64,000 nt of DNA from an uncultured Anaerolineae bacterium. Its GTDB lineage: Bacteria; Chloroflexota; Anaerolineae; CG2-30-64-16. The notes beneath the pieces are model-generated. The model was not told where the DNA came from and ran no database searches. It saw only the letters and a program-made list of their open reading frames with translations. Of the stretch, positions 25,564-33,978 are shown one piece after another; position 1 is the first letter of the stretch, and the number at the start of each line of letters is the position of its first letter. The position numbers and the translations under genes are program-made. The stretch lies in assembly GCA_937124585.1 (NCBI GenBank), contig CAKZKT010000006.1, positions 1 through 64,000 on the forward strand, in the 5' to 3' direction.

Positions 25564-26538
25564 ATGCCGCTCACTTTTGACCTTCCGTTCGAGAAGCTTC
25601 TCACCTACATGGGCACCAACCCGCGGCCGCCGGATCACGACGCGTACTGGGATCGGGCTATCGCCGAGATGCAGGCGCTCGATCCGCAGGTGGAGCTCGT
25701 GCCGGCCGCGTTTCAGACGCCGTTCGCCGAATGCTTCCACATGTACTTCACCGGCGTCGGTGGCGCGCGCGTCCATGCCAAGCTGCTGCGCCCCAAACAG
25801 GCCTCGGCGCCGCATCCGGCCATCCTGATGTTCCACGGCTACAGCGGCAATTCGGGAGACTGGGCCGACAAGCTCGGCTATGTGGCGCGCGGCTGCACTG
25901 TGGCCGCGCTGGATTGCCGCGGCCAGGGCGGCCTCTCCGAGGACGTCGGCGAGGTGACCGGCAATACCCTACGCGGCCACATCGTGCGCGGCCTGAACGA
26001 TGCCCTCAACGGCCATCCGGAGAAGCTCCTCTTCCGGCAGATCTTCCTGGACACCGCGCAGCTGGCCCGCATCGTTATGGCGATGCCGGATGTGGATGCA
26101 GGCCGGGTCGGCGCGACGGGCGGCAGCCAGGGCGGCGCGCTGACGGTGGCGTGCGCCGCGCTGGAGCCGCGCATCGCGCGCGCCGCGCCGATCTTCCCCT
26201 TCCTCAGCGACTATCAGCGGGTCTGGGACATAGATCAGGCCAAAGACGCGTATCAGGAGCTGCGGGACTACTTCCGGCTGTTCGATCCCCGGCACGAGCG
26301 CGAGGAGGAGATCTTCACGAGCCTGGGCTATGTGGACATCCAGTTCCTGGCCCCACGCATCAAGGCCGAGGTGCTTTGGGGGATCGGCCTGATGGACACG
26401 ATCTGCCCGCCGTCCAGCCAGTTCGCAGCCTACAACAAGATCACCGCGCCGAAAGCGCAGGCGATCTATCCCGATTTCGGCCACGAAAACCTGCCCGGCA
26501 TCCAGGATAAAATCTATCAGTTCATGTTGGGGCTGTAG
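25564..26538 (+). CDS. Acetyl xylan esterase / cephalosporin-C deacetylase (CE7)
   Basis: A 324-residue alpha/beta hydrolase of carbohydrate esterase family 7, which removes acetyl groups from xylo-oligosaccharides and related acetylated compounds, usually inside the cell. The three family signatures are present: RGQGG (from R119), GGSQGGA with nucleophile S188, and the HE motif with H307 in FGHENLPG; the acid is D278 in GLMDTICPP. The length matches characterised CE7 enzymes (about 320). The ATG at 25564 has a CAGGAG site. It closes the murQ-led unit, 23 bases after the lactonase-like gene, and supports a role of that unit in plant cell-wall sugars. Confidence 0.93.
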   Translation: MPLTFDLPFEKLLTYMGTNPRPPDHDAYWDRAIAEMQALDPQVELVPAAFQTPFAECFHMYFTGVGGARVHAKLLRPKQASAPHPAILMFHGYSGNSGDWADKLGYVARGCTVAALDCRGQGGLSEDVGEVTGNTLRGHIVRGLNDALNGHPEKLLFRQIFLDTAQLARIVMAMPDVDAGRVGATGGSQGGALTVACAALEPRIARAAPIFPFLSDYQRVWDIDQAKDAYQELRDYFRLFDPRHEREEEIFTSLGYVDIQFLAPRIKAEVLWGIGLMDTICPPSSQFAAYNKITAPKAQAIYPDFGHENLPGIQDKIYQFMLGL

Positions 26539-26620
26539 AAGAAAATCGTGTCCCGGCGCGCCGGGCGTCTGGCGCGTCGGGCGGCCCTGCGCATGCCAGG
26601 CCAAGCCTGCACCTCGGCAA

Positions 26621-26638
26621 GCGCTGTGCGCACAGCGC
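26621..26638. terminator. Perfect palindrome between convergent genes
   Basis: GCGCTGTGC followed directly by GCACAGCGC, an 18 bp perfect palindrome in the 177 base gap between the convergent esterase and aldolase genes. It may help terminate transcription but has no loop or T-run. The rest of the gap is GC-rich without other visible features. Confidence 0.3.
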
Positions 26639-26715
26639 ACCTCCGCCGGGGCCTGCTGGGCGCATGTTAGTGATCCTGAGCAATTCTGGCAAGAGGTGGT
26701 TCGTCCGGAGGCAGG

Positions 26716-27498
26716 TCAATTTTCCCCGTACTCCTTACGAAACTGCGCGACGCGTTCAGCGGCCAGGCCCGCCAGCGCAGTGCCGTCGGCCAACACCAGC
26801 AGCAAGCCGTAACCCCGGTCGTATAGCTTCTGCGCCTGCGCCCAGTTGCCGGCCACCGTTGCCAGGAACTTGCCCGCCCCCAGTACCTTCGCCTCAATGG
26901 TTGCGATCGCCGCCTGCACTTCCGGCCGGGAGGGATCGGCGAAATAGCCCATGGAGGTCGAGAGGTCCATCGGCCCGATGAAAACGCCGTCCAGCCCCGG
27001 CACGGCCAGGATCTCGTCCAGGTTGGCGACCGCTTCCGGGGTCTCCACCGCGGTCATCACCAGCACCTCGTCGTTGGCGCGCCGGAGGTAGGCCAAGGTG
27101 TTCTGGCCGTAGCCGGCCGCGCGCGGGCTGCCCGCGATGCCGCGGATGCCGTCGGGCGGGTATTTGCAGGCGCGCACTGCGGCCTCGGCCTCGGCCCGGG
27201 TGTTGACGTAAGGAACCAACACGCCGTACGCGCCGGCGTCCAGGATGCGCTTGATGGCCACGAAGTCGTTCCACGGCGCGCGCACGAACGGCAGCGCCGG
27301 GGTGCCCTTCATGGCCTGGATCTGGGCGATCAGGGTCAGGATGTCGCCGGGGCCGTGCTCCAGGTCAATCATGATCACGTCGAACCCGGCCTCGGCTAAG
27401 ATCTCGGCGGTGATGGGGCTGGCGACCTGCGCCCACGCGCCGACGACCTTCTTGCCTTCGCGCAGCTTGCGCTTCACGGTGTTGTCAAAAACGCGCAT
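26716..27498 (-). CDS. HpcH/HpaI family class II aldolase
   Basis: A 260-residue metal-dependent aldolase of the family that includes 4-hydroxy-2-oxoheptanedioate aldolase, 2-keto-3-deoxy-L-rhamnonate aldolase and 2-dehydro-3-deoxygalactarate aldolase. These split 2-keto-3-deoxy sugar acids to pyruvate and an aldehyde. Family motifs are KKVVGAWAQVASPITAEILA, MIDLEHGPGD (catalytic region), VRAPWND, TAVETPEAV (metal Glu) and GVFIGPMDLSTSMGY (metal Asp). The ATG at 27498 has AAAGGAT upstream. It is in the same direction as, and behind, a cupin gene, with a long inverted repeat between them. Substrate within the family is open; a sugar-acid role suits the neighbourhood. Confidence 0.88.
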   Translation of the reverse strand: MRVFDNTVKRKLREGKKVVGAWAQVASPITAEILAEAGFDVIMIDLEHGPGDILTLIAQIQAMKGTPALPFVRAPWNDFVAIKRILDAGAYGVLVPYVNTRAEAEAAVRACKYPPDGIRGIAGSPRAAGYGQNTLAYLRRANDEVLVMTAVETPEAVANLDEILAVPGLDGVFIGPMDLSTSMGYFADPSRPEVQAAIATIEAKVLGAGKFLATVAGNWAQAQKLYDRGYGLLLVLADGTALAGLAAERVAQFRKEYGEN

Positions 27499-27527
27499 GG
27501 AAGATCCTTTCGACTTGGGTTTGGGGT

Positions 27528-27600
27528 TTGGATTGCGGCGCTGTAGCGCCGCTTTTCCATCGCCGCGAGCCAAAAGCGGCGCGGTGGCGCCGCAATCCAA
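27528..27600. repeat. Long inverted repeat between cupin and aldolase genes
   Basis: Left arm 27528-27556 and right arm 27572-27600 are 29 bases each and match at 25 positions; the only mismatches form a four-base central bulge. Arms begin TTGGATTGCGGCGC and end GCGCCGCAATCCAA. A further partial copy of the same word (GCCGCGATCCAAAGCGGCG) occurs at 27616-27634, inside the 3' end of the cupin gene. Confidence 0.85.
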
Positions 27601-27608
27601 GGCAGCGG

Positions 27609-28247
27609 TCAGCTGCCGCGATCCAAAGCGGCGGTCTTGGTCAGCCAGTCCACCAGGCTCGCGGTGATCTGCTGTTCGATCTCGGCGTAGTTCGGCGGCT
27701 TGATCATGCGCCCCTTATCGTCCGCGGCGAAGCCGAGGGCCGCAGCCTGGCGGATGACCTGGGTGCCCCAGTACGGATCCTTGCTTGCAAAGACCTCGTG
27801 CTGCTCCAGCACCGCGAAGCAAAAGGCGGCTTGATCGGAGACGTTCTCGAAGGCGCGCCAGACCCCCGGCGGCATGGAGATCATGTCGAACGGCTCCAGG
27901 TCGGCGTGGCCGTCCTTCGCGCCGTCGGGGTCGCTGCCCCAGTGGAAGCGCCATCGGCCCCCGAGGGGCATAAAGAGCTCGATGTAGTCGTGGGTGTGCC
28001 AGGCCGGGCCGGAGTTGGGCGGGCACATGAAGACGCCGATCTGGAACCTGTGCGGCGCAGTGATGGCCGGTTTGAAGTCCGGGTTCTCGCTGGCCGTGTC
28101 GCCGATCACCGCCCAGTTCATGCGCTGGTGGCCGGGCAGCACGCTGTCAATGAACATGACCGGCACGGCGTTCTCCGGCCGCGTCAGCTCTTTGAAGCGC
28201 ACGATACGTTGCAGCATCTCTTCGTTGGATACTTTTGGGTGTTGCAT
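27609..28247 (-). CDS. Cupin domain protein
   Basis: A 212-residue protein with a single recognisable cupin barrel. The first cupin motif is PAWHTHDYIELFMPLGG, with the two His and the Glu expected to bind a metal; the second is less clear (about MISMPPGVWRAFENVSD). Such proteins act as sugar isomerases, dioxygenases or small-molecule sensors, and I cannot choose among these. The start has AAAGGATG upstream. The last residues (TAALDRGS) are encoded by a copy of the repeat that fills the gap to the aldolase gene, so the natural C-terminus may have been changed by repeat insertion. Divergent from the small membrane protein gene at 28376. Confidence 0.75.
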   Translation of the reverse strand: MQHPKVSNEEMLQRIVRFKELTRPENAVPVMFIDSVLPGHQRMNWAVIGDTASENPDFKPAITAPHRFQIGVFMCPPNSGPAWHTHDYIELFMPLGGRWRFHWGSDPDGAKDGHADLEPFDMISMPPGVWRAFENVSDQAAFCFAVLEQHEVFASKDPYWGTQVIRQAAALGFAADDKGRMIKPPNYAEIEQQITASLVDWLTKTAALDRGS

Positions 28248-28375
28248 AACTGAATCATCCTTTCTGCGTGAAGATCATGTCGGATAGAGGCGTGTGCGAA
28301 CGAGGATACCGGCTCGATCAAGGCGGGTTTCTCATCGCACACCCGACTCAATTCTCGACATCGAGACGGGGTACC

Positions 28376-28810
28376 ATGGCATCTGTTTCGCAACCTGTTC
28401 GCCGATCTCTGACCGATATCGTCAAAGCGGGCGCCCTCGGCGCCGTCGTTGCAGCCGTGATCAACGTCTTGCTTTATCTGCTCGGCCGTGCGTTGGGTTC
28501 ATTCCCTGATACTGCGCTGTCGCCATCGGGCCGGCCGGTGGACGCAGTTGCGGCAGCGCTGATCTCCATCCTGGGCGTCGCGGGCGGCACCCTGGTCTAT
28601 GCGATCATGTCCCGCCGGTTGGATGCCGCAAAGGCCAACCGGTGGTTCCTGATCGTTGCGATCGTCGTCCTGGTGTTGATGATCCCGACCCCGTTCGGCG
28701 TGGCCGGCGCGCCGGTCAGCCAGATCGTGATCATGGAGATCATGCACCTGGTAGCCGGCCTGTCCGCGATCTACTTCCTGACGAGGTGGAGACAGCCTTC
28801 CGGCCGGTAG
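28376..28810 (+). CDS. Small four-helix membrane protein (DUF6069-like)
   Basis: A 144-residue integral membrane protein with four predicted helices at about 14-38, 55-76, 86-105 and 112-134 and short loops. Gly/Ala-rich first and second helices and the loop PTPFGVAGAPVSQIVIMEIMHLVAG resemble the DUF6069 group, whose function is unknown. The ATG at 28376 is chosen because it begins just before the first helix and after a GAGACGGGG stretch; the frame is open further upstream. It stands alone on the plus strand, divergent from the cupin gene and convergent with a URO-D-like gene. Confidence 0.7.
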   Translation: MASVSQPVRRSLTDIVKAGALGAVVAAVINVLLYLLGRALGSFPDTALSPSGRPVDAVAAALISILGVAGGTLVYAIMSRRLDAAKANRWFLIVAIVVLVLMIPTPFGVAGAPVSQIVIMEIMHLVAGLSAIYFLTRWRQPSGR

Positions 28811-28831
28811 AAAAGCTGATTGGGTTCGCTG

Positions 28832-28865
28832 ACGTGCCAGGCACCTGGAAGGGTGCCTGGCACGT
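28832..28865. repeat. ACGTGCCAGGCA hairpin, convergent gap
   Basis: A perfect-arm inverted repeat (ACGTGCCAGGCACC / GGTGCCTGGCACGT) 21 bases after the membrane-protein stop. It is followed by CGGGCGGCGGTTTTCCGATC, a tail also seen after the copies at 19166 and, in part, 16752. Confidence 0.9.
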
Positions 28866-28895
28866 CGGGCGGCGGTTTTCCGATCAACCGTGTCC

Positions 28896-28929
28896 ACGTG
28901 CCAGGCATCTTGGAGAGTGCCTGGCACGT
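28896..28929. repeat. ACGTGCCAGGCA hairpin, second in convergent gap
   Basis: Inverted repeat ACGTGCCAGGCA / TGCCTGGCACGT, ending four bases before the 3' end of the convergent URO-D-like gene. With its neighbour it gives two hairpins between convergent genes. Confidence 0.9.
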
Positions 28930-28933
28930 GAGG

Positions 28934-30121
28934 TCAGTCCACGGGCGGCTGCAGCGGATACCGCCCCAGCTCCTGCGCGGCATCGAACAGCGCCAGGACG
29001 TTCTCAGGCGGCACGTCGAAGCTGATGTTGTGGCACGGCGCCAGGATGTAGCCGCCGCCCCGCCCCAGGTCGTAGAGGCGCCGCGCCACTTCCCGCCGGA
29101 TGCTCTCCGGCGTGGCGTTGGGCAGCACCTGCTGCACGTCAATCCCACCGTGAAAAGTGATACGGTCGCCGAACTTCTCCTTCAGGGCGAACGTGTCCTC
29201 CAGCCCCACCACCACCGTCTGCACCGGGTTGATGATGTCCACGCCGATCTCGATCAGATCGGGCAGGATGGGCACGATGGCGCCGTCGCAGTGCATCAGC
29301 ACTTTCACGTCGGCCGCGGCCTTGATGGTCTCGACCAACGACTTGAGGTACGGCTTGATGAACGCCCGGAACATGCGCGGGGAGACCATCAGCGACTTCT
29401 GCGTGCCCTGGTCGTCGGTGATGACCACGACCTGCACATAGCGACCCACCGCAGCCATGTAGCGGCGGTACATCTCGTTGATCACGGCCGAGATGCGGCC
29501 CAGCAGCGCGTGGGCCAGGTCGGGGTTGAGCGCGAAGTCGGTGAAGAGCTTGTCGTAGCCACGCAGTTGCGACGCGGTTTGCAGGATGCCGACCTTGATG
29601 CCGTCCGCGCCGACGACGTAATCGCTGGTCTCGCACCAGTACCGTGCCTGTTCGGCTAACCCTTCAAACATAGTATGCCCCGCTGTTCCGGGCATGGCCA
29701 GCTGATCCGGGTCAGGCCAATCGAACGCGGCGATCTCGGCTTCAGTCAGGCCTTCGCTGCCCAGCGGCTGGCCTGCAATGGCATAGTAGTTGCCCACGTC
29801 GGTCCACTTGTGCGGCGTGTGCCACATGTCCACGTAGCCGGGCTCGCCGTCAATGACGACATCTGTCACGCCGACCCAGCGCGGGACGATCCAGCGGAAG
29901 TCCAGTCCCAATCGCCGGCACAGCGCCTCGGGCAGGACGATGTTCTGCGCCATGCGGTCGAGGATGGCCGGCTCTGCGGGCAGCCCCAGCTCCGGCACGT
30001 GCGCCCGGAGCCGGCCATACGCCAGCCGGTGGAACGAACCGATGTGTTTGCCGTAGTCCACCAGGACGCGCTCAGGTTCCCGGTGATTGACTGTGGCGGC
30101 AAAGGCTTCTCTTCGATTCAT
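28934..30121 (-). CDS. Uroporphyrinogen decarboxylase-family protein
   Basis: A 395-residue URO-D superfamily barrel, longer than the one at 4846. It starts MNRREAFAATVNHREPERV, the usual opening of the methyltransferase-like branch. The core motif is VLMHCDGAIVPILPDLIEIGVDIINPVQ, with a His-x-Cys type zinc-binding pair reduced to H-C-D, then FHGGIDVQQVLP and GGGYILAPCHNI. This branch is common in Chloroflexota and other degraders and is often annotated as MtaA/CmuA-like, but proven substrates are few. The start has GGGAGA upstream. It is transcribed in the same direction as malic enzyme but 187 bases away, with hairpins in the gap. Confidence 0.82.
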   Translation of the reverse strand: MNRREAFAATVNHREPERVLVDYGKHIGSFHRLAYGRLRAHVPELGLPAEPAILDRMAQNIVLPEALCRRLGLDFRWIVPRWVGVTDVVIDGEPGYVDMWHTPHKWTDVGNYYAIAGQPLGSEGLTEAEIAAFDWPDPDQLAMPGTAGHTMFEGLAEQARYWCETSDYVVGADGIKVGILQTASQLRGYDKLFTDFALNPDLAHALLGRISAVINEMYRRYMAAVGRYVQVVVITDDQGTQKSLMVSPRMFRAFIKPYLKSLVETIKAAADVKVLMHCDGAIVPILPDLIEIGVDIINPVQTVVVGLEDTFALKEKFGDRITFHGGIDVQQVLPNATPESIRREVARRLYDLGRGGGYILAPCHNISFDVPPENVLALFDAAQELGRYPLQPPVD

Positions 30122-30210
30122 GCCATTCTCCCAGGGCTAATCCAGCACCGCTGTCGTGGAATCGAGGCTCACCTGCACTTGCGCCGAAGCGCAGCGCAGG
30201 TGCAAGTGTC

Positions 30211-30243
30211 AGCCGGTCACTGTCTGATCCAGAGAGACCGGCT
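30211..30243. terminator. Candidate hairpin after malic enzyme gene
   Basis: AGCCGGTC (30211-30218) and GACCGGCT (30236-30243) form a perfect 8 bp stem with a 17 base loop, about 65 bases beyond the malic enzyme stop. Just beside it CACTTGC and GCAAGTG (about 30176-30208) form a second stem. No T-run is seen. Function is inferred from position. Confidence 0.3.
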
Positions 30244-30308
30244 AATCCTGAAGGAGGCTTCGCACAGCCTCGGTTCCGACACGCACCACGCAATCCACCG
30301 CACGTCCC

Positions 30309-32564
30309 TCAACACCCCATGGCGTCCATCACAGCGATCGCAGCGATGTCCACGATATCGCGCACGTCATCGCCGGCCTGCAGGACGTGTACCGGCGCGC
30401 CCATGCCCAGCAGGATCGGCCCGATCGTCTCGGCGCCGCCCAGCCGTGCCAGCAGTTTGTAGGCCACGTTGGCCGCGTCCAGCGAGGGGAAGACCAGGAC
30501 GTTGGCATCGCGCACCCGGCTGAACGGGAAGCGCTCGTCAACGATCTCCGGCACCACGGCCGTATCTGCCTGCATCTCGCCGTCCACGGCCAGGTCGGGG
30601 CAACGCTGGCGCACCAGCTCGACCGCGCGGCGCACCTTCTCGGCCAGGGGATGGCGGGTGCTGCCGAAATTGGAGAAGGAGAGCATGGCGACGCGCGGCT
30701 CCATGCCCAGGCGGCGGGCAAAGCTGGCCGCCAGGCAGGCGATATCGGCCAGGTCCTCGGACGTCGGCTCGATGTTGACCGTGGCATCGGTGAAGAGATA
30801 GGGCCGATCGTTGACGATCATGATGTACACGCCCGCCACCAGCCGCGTGCCCGGCGCGGTATGATGGATCTGCAGCGCGGGCCGGATGACGTCCGGGTAG
30901 TGGTGTGCCAGGCCTGAAAGCGCGGCGTCCGCGTCCCCCATTTTGACCATCATGGGCGCGAGGACGTTGGGTTGGCGCATGAGCTGGCGCGCATCCTGCA
31001 ATGTGACGCCTTTGCGCTGGCGCAGCTCGTAAAAAGCCTGCGCATACGCCTCTCGGCGCTCGAACGTCTCCGGGTCTATGATCTGGGCACAGCATTCCAG
31101 CCCCAGGCGATCCAGCTCACGGCCGATCACTTCGGGCCGGCCGAGCAGGATGGGCAGCGCGATCTTTTCGTGGACCAGGCGCACGGCCGCGCGCAGGATC
31201 TTCGGCTCCTCGCCCTCGGCGAAGACGATGCGGGCGCTGCCGCCGGTGCGCTGGGCGCAGCTCATCAGGTAGTGGCGGATCTGCTCGCCTTTGCCCAGCC
31301 GGAAGGCCAATTGCTGGCGATATTCGTCCAGGTCGAGCTGGCGCCGGGCCACGCCGGTCTCCATGGCCGCCTGCGCGACCGCGGTCGGCACCCACTGGAT
31401 GAGCCGTGGGTCGAGCGGCTTGGGCACGATGTAGTCCGGGCCGAAGCGCAGGCTCTCTAGGCCGTAGGCGCGCAGCACACTGTCAGGCACATCCTCGCGC
31501 GTCAGCGCGGCCAGGGCACGCGCTGCCGCCACCTTCATCTCCTCGTTGATGGTGCACGCCCGCACGTCCAGCGCGCCGCGAAAGATGAACGGAAAGCCCA
31601 ACACGTTGTTGATCTGGTTGGGATAGTCGGAGCGGCCAGTGGCGATGATGGCATCTGGCCGCGTGGCGCGCGCCAGCTCGTAACGAATCTCCGGGTTGGG
31701 GTTCGCCATGGCGAAGACCAGGGGCCGCTCGGCCATGGTCAGCAACATCTCGGGGGTGAGCACATCGGCCACCGAGAGGCCGTAGAAGACATCCGCCCCG
31801 CGCACCGCGTCGGCCAGCGTCCGCGCTTCGGTGTCTGCGGCAAAACGAGCCTTGTACGGGTTCATGCTCTCCGTGCGCCCCCGATAGATCACCCCGCGCG
31901 AGTCCACCAGCAAGATGTGATCGCGGCGCACGCCCAGCCGCACCATCAGCTCGGCGCAGGAGATCGCGGCCGCGCCCGCGCCGGAGATGCAAACGCGCAC
32001 CTCGTCAATGCGCTTGTCCACCAGCTCCAGTGCGTTGAGCAGCGCCGCGCCGGAGATGATGGCCGTGCCGTGTTGATCATCGTGGAACACCGGGATGTCC
32101 AGCGCCGCGCGCAGCGTCTCCTCGATGTAGAAGCACTCCGGCGCTTTGATGTCCTCCAAATTGATGCCGCCGAAAGTAGGCGCGATGGCCTTCACCGTCT
32201 GGATGACGATTTCCGGATCGTGGCTGTCCACCTCGATGTCGAACACGTCCACGTCGGCGAACTTCTTGAACAGAACCGCTTTGCCCTCCATCACCGGCTT
32301 GCTGGCCAGCGCGCCGCGGTCGCCCAGCCCCAGGATGGCAGTACCGTTGGAGACCACGGCTACCAGGTTGCCTTTGGCCGTGTAATCGTAGGCCAGATCG
32401 GCCTGGCGGGCGATCTCCAGCACTGGGAAGGCCACTCCGGGCGTGTAGGCCAGCGCCAGATCGTGCTGCGTGGACATCGGCTTGGTGGGCACGATAGCGA
32501 GTTTGCCGGGCTTGCCGGCCATGTGGTGGTATTCGAGGGCGTCGTCGGGAGTGATTTTGCGCAT
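30309..32564 (-). CDS. maeB: NADP-type malic enzyme with phosphotransacetylase domain
   Basis: Converts malate to pyruvate and CO2. The 751-residue size and two-part layout match E. coli MaeB (759). The malic-enzyme half (1 to about 430) begins [21 protein letters not shown], has the catalytic Tyr/Lys region YTPGVAFP and [23 protein letters not shown], the metal site DIKAPECF and the nucleotide loop [12 protein letters not shown]. The second half (about 430-751) is a phosphate acetyltransferase-like domain with [14 protein letters not shown] and [14 protein letters not shown]; in MaeB this is a regulatory domain. The start has an AGAGGTG site. The tRNA-Arg gene lies 121 bases upstream in the same direction and might be co-transcribed with it. 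Confidence 0.95.
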   Translation of the reverse strand: MRKITPDDALEYHHMAGKPGKLAIVPTKPMSTQHDLALAYTPGVAFPVLEIARQADLAYDYTAKGNLVAVVSNGTAILGLGDRGALASKPVMEGKAVLFKKFADVDVFDIEVDSHDPEIVIQTVKAIAPTFGGINLEDIKAPECFYIEETLRAALDIPVFHDDQHGTAIISGAALLNALELVDKRIDEVRVCISGAGAAAISCAELMVRLGVRRDHILLVDSRGVIYRGRTESMNPYKARFAADTEARTLADAVRGADVFYGLSVADVLTPEMLLTMAERPLVFAMANPNPEIRYELARATRPDAIIATGRSDYPNQINNVLGFPFIFRGALDVRACTINEEMKVAAARALAALTREDVPDSVLRAYGLESLRFGPDYIVPKPLDPRLIQWVPTAVAQAAMETGVARRQLDLDEYRQQLAFRLGKGEQIRHYLMSCAQRTGGSARIVFAEGEEPKILRAAVRLVHEKIALPILLGRPEVIGRELDRLGLECCAQIIDPETFERREAYAQAFYELRQRKGVTLQDARQLMRQPNVLAPMMVKMGDADAALSGLAHHYPDVIRPALQIHHTAPGTRLVAGVYIMIVNDRPYLFTDATVNIEPTSEDLADIACLAASFARRLGMEPRVAMLSFSNFGSTRHPLAEKVRRAVELVRQRCPDLAVDGEMQADTAVVPEIVDERFPFSRVRDANVLVFPSLDAANVAYKLLARLGGAETIGPILLGMGAPVHVLQAGDDVRDIVDIAAIAVMDAMGC

Positions 32565-32685
32565 GTATCACCTCTGAAACATGGGCCTGGTATGGAATGC
32601 AGACAAGACGGACATGAGTGCGTCGCCGTTCCTCGCGCCCGTCAGGCACGGCCGAGCATTGGCGACGATCTCAACTACGGGGCGA

Positions 32686-32758
32686 TACCCCTGGCAGGAT
32701 TCGAACCTGCGACCTTGTGCTTAGAAGGCACCCGCTCTGACCGCTGAGCTACAGGGGC
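32686..32758 (-). tRNA. tRNA-Arg (anticodon UCU)
   Basis: A complete 73-base cloverleaf on the minus strand: acceptor GCCCCTG pairing with CAGGGGT (G1-U72 wobble), D arm GCTC/GAGC, anticodon loop CTTCTAA (anticodon TCT, reading AGA), T arm GCAGG-TTCGAAT-CCTGC and discriminator A. The anticodon stem has one G-A mismatch at 27-43. CCA is not encoded. Its promoter lies 60-90 bases upstream. Confidence 0.95.
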
Positions 32759-32817
32759 GCGTTTCAGTTGAGGCCCTTCGGATTCTCCGCAAGCTCGCAG
32801 GACCCGATGCCGATTCG

Positions 32818-32846
32818 ATTCTAGCCCAGACAGAACGGCTTGTCAA
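32818..32846 (-). promoter_or_regulatory. tRNA-Arg promoter
   Basis: On the minus strand a perfect TTGACA, 17 base spacer and TAGAAT. The -35 box overlaps the last codons of the upstream deoxyribosyltransferase-like gene. It is the closest match to the vegetative consensus in the window. Confidence 0.7.
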
Positions 32847-33265
32847 ACCAGTGTCAGCGGCGACTCGGCCGCGGCAAGCGCGACGAGAAAGCTCGCCAGA
32901 TCCGGAAAGATGCGGCGCGAAAGCGCGATCACGACCCAGTTGGTCGCCAGCGGCGAGATGGTGATCACTGGCACGCCGGCCTGGTACGCCGCGTACATCT
33001 CCAGGGCCGTGCCCATGCTGGCGGTCGGCACATAGGCGATCACCAAGTCGCTGCAGGCGGCCAGATGTAACATCGCGAACAACGTCTCTTTGGCCGCAGT
33101 GTCGTCGTATTCGACGCTGTTCGGGTGCAGGCTGAACGGATCGGTCACTTCGACATCTGGCCAGCGCGCCTTGAACGCGGCCGCGATCTGGCGCCGGTAG
33201 CTCTGATCCACGATCCCTTTGCCCGGATTCGATGCCTGCATCACGCCGCCGATGAAAACGCGCAT
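32843..33265 (-). CDS. Nucleoside 2-deoxyribosyltransferase-like protein
   Basis: A 140-residue protein of the Rossmann-like deoxyribosyltransferase/TIR-related fold. It opens with a strand MRVFIGGVMQA and ends with ACSDLVIAYVPTASMGTALEMYAAYQAGVPVITISP; the D-L-V-I-A and S-M-G-T-A-L-E-M segments are the typical active-site region, with the Glu in ALEM as probable nucleophile. True family members swap bases between deoxynucleosides; many small relatives have unproven roles in nucleotide salvage or signalling. The ATG at 33265 has an AAGGGGG site. It lies 46 bases behind the HD-domain gene, so the two may work together on nucleotides. Confidence 0.6.
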   Translation of the reverse strand: MRVFIGGVMQASNPGKGIVDQSYRRQIAAAFKARWPDVEVTDPFSLHPNSVEYDDTAAKETLFAMLHLAACSDLVIAYVPTASMGTALEMYAAYQAGVPVITISPLATNWVVIALSRRIFPDLASFLVALAAAESPLTLV

Positions 33266-33311
33266 GGATAGACCCCCTTCCCGAAAGAAAGCGAAACGGA
33301 GACAGGCCGAT

Positions 33312-33947
33312 CTATCTCTGCCCCCGGCTGTCTGCGGGCGAAAATCCGAACGTGTTTTCCACCACGCCCGGCAGCAGCGCATACACCGGACAGCCGATGG
33401 CGCGCTCGAAGTCGGCTTTGATGGCCAGGGTCGCGCGCCATTTGGCGAGCGTGTGCTCGTTGACCTCGCCATAGCGCAACGCTACATCCAGCATCCGTTT
33501 TTCCATCAGCACGAAGCCGTCGGCCATGGCCAGCGAATCACACAGGATGATCAGCCGGTCATAATCATCCAGCTCGACTCGGGCAAGGTACTCCTCGATG
33601 AAACGCTGTTCAACGGGAGTGCAGTCCCACACGCCGAAGATGCCCTCGATACGTCTTCCGGCGAAGGAATGGGTTAGGCAGACGCGAGCGGCACCCTCGA
33701 AGCCGAGACCGACGAGATAGCGGTAACCGTCCACCACGTGGCGCATCCCCGTCACCCCCTCGCGACGACCGATGTCGTGCAACAAGCCCAGCACATAAGC
33801 GGCCTCTGGGTCGAGGTCAGGGTGACGCTCGGCGATCAGCCGGGCTGCCTGGGCCACGAGGCGCGAATGAGCCACCCACGGGCCGGGATTGCGGCCGGCA
33901 GCCTCGTCGAGCAACCCATGCGCCTGCACAAGGGAAGGTATGCGCAT
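33312..33947 (-). CDS. HD-domain phosphohydrolase
   Basis: A 211-residue metal-dependent HD-superfamily protein. Likely ligands are H27 (WVAHSRLV), H57-D58 (LGLLHDIGR) and a later Asp in ILCDSLAMAD. The helical layout resembles HDIG/HDOD-type single-domain hydrolases that act on nucleotides or phosphate esters. The ATG at 33947 has a strong AAAGGAGAC site; the frame continues upstream but without coding character. It forms a two-gene unit with the deoxyribosyltransferase-like gene. The substrate is unknown. Confidence 0.8.
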   Translation of the reverse strand: MRIPSLVQAHGLLDEAAGRNPGPWVAHSRLVAQAARLIAERHPDLDPEAAYVLGLLHDIGRREGVTGMRHVVDGYRYLVGLGFEGAARVCLTHSFAGRRIEGIFGVWDCTPVEQRFIEEYLARVELDDYDRLIILCDSLAMADGFVLMEKRMLDVALRYGEVNEHTLAKWRATLAIKADFERAIGCPVYALLPGVVENTFGFSPADSRGQR

Positions 33948-33978
33948 CAGGATGTCTCCTTTACAGCAGTCGGCGCTT

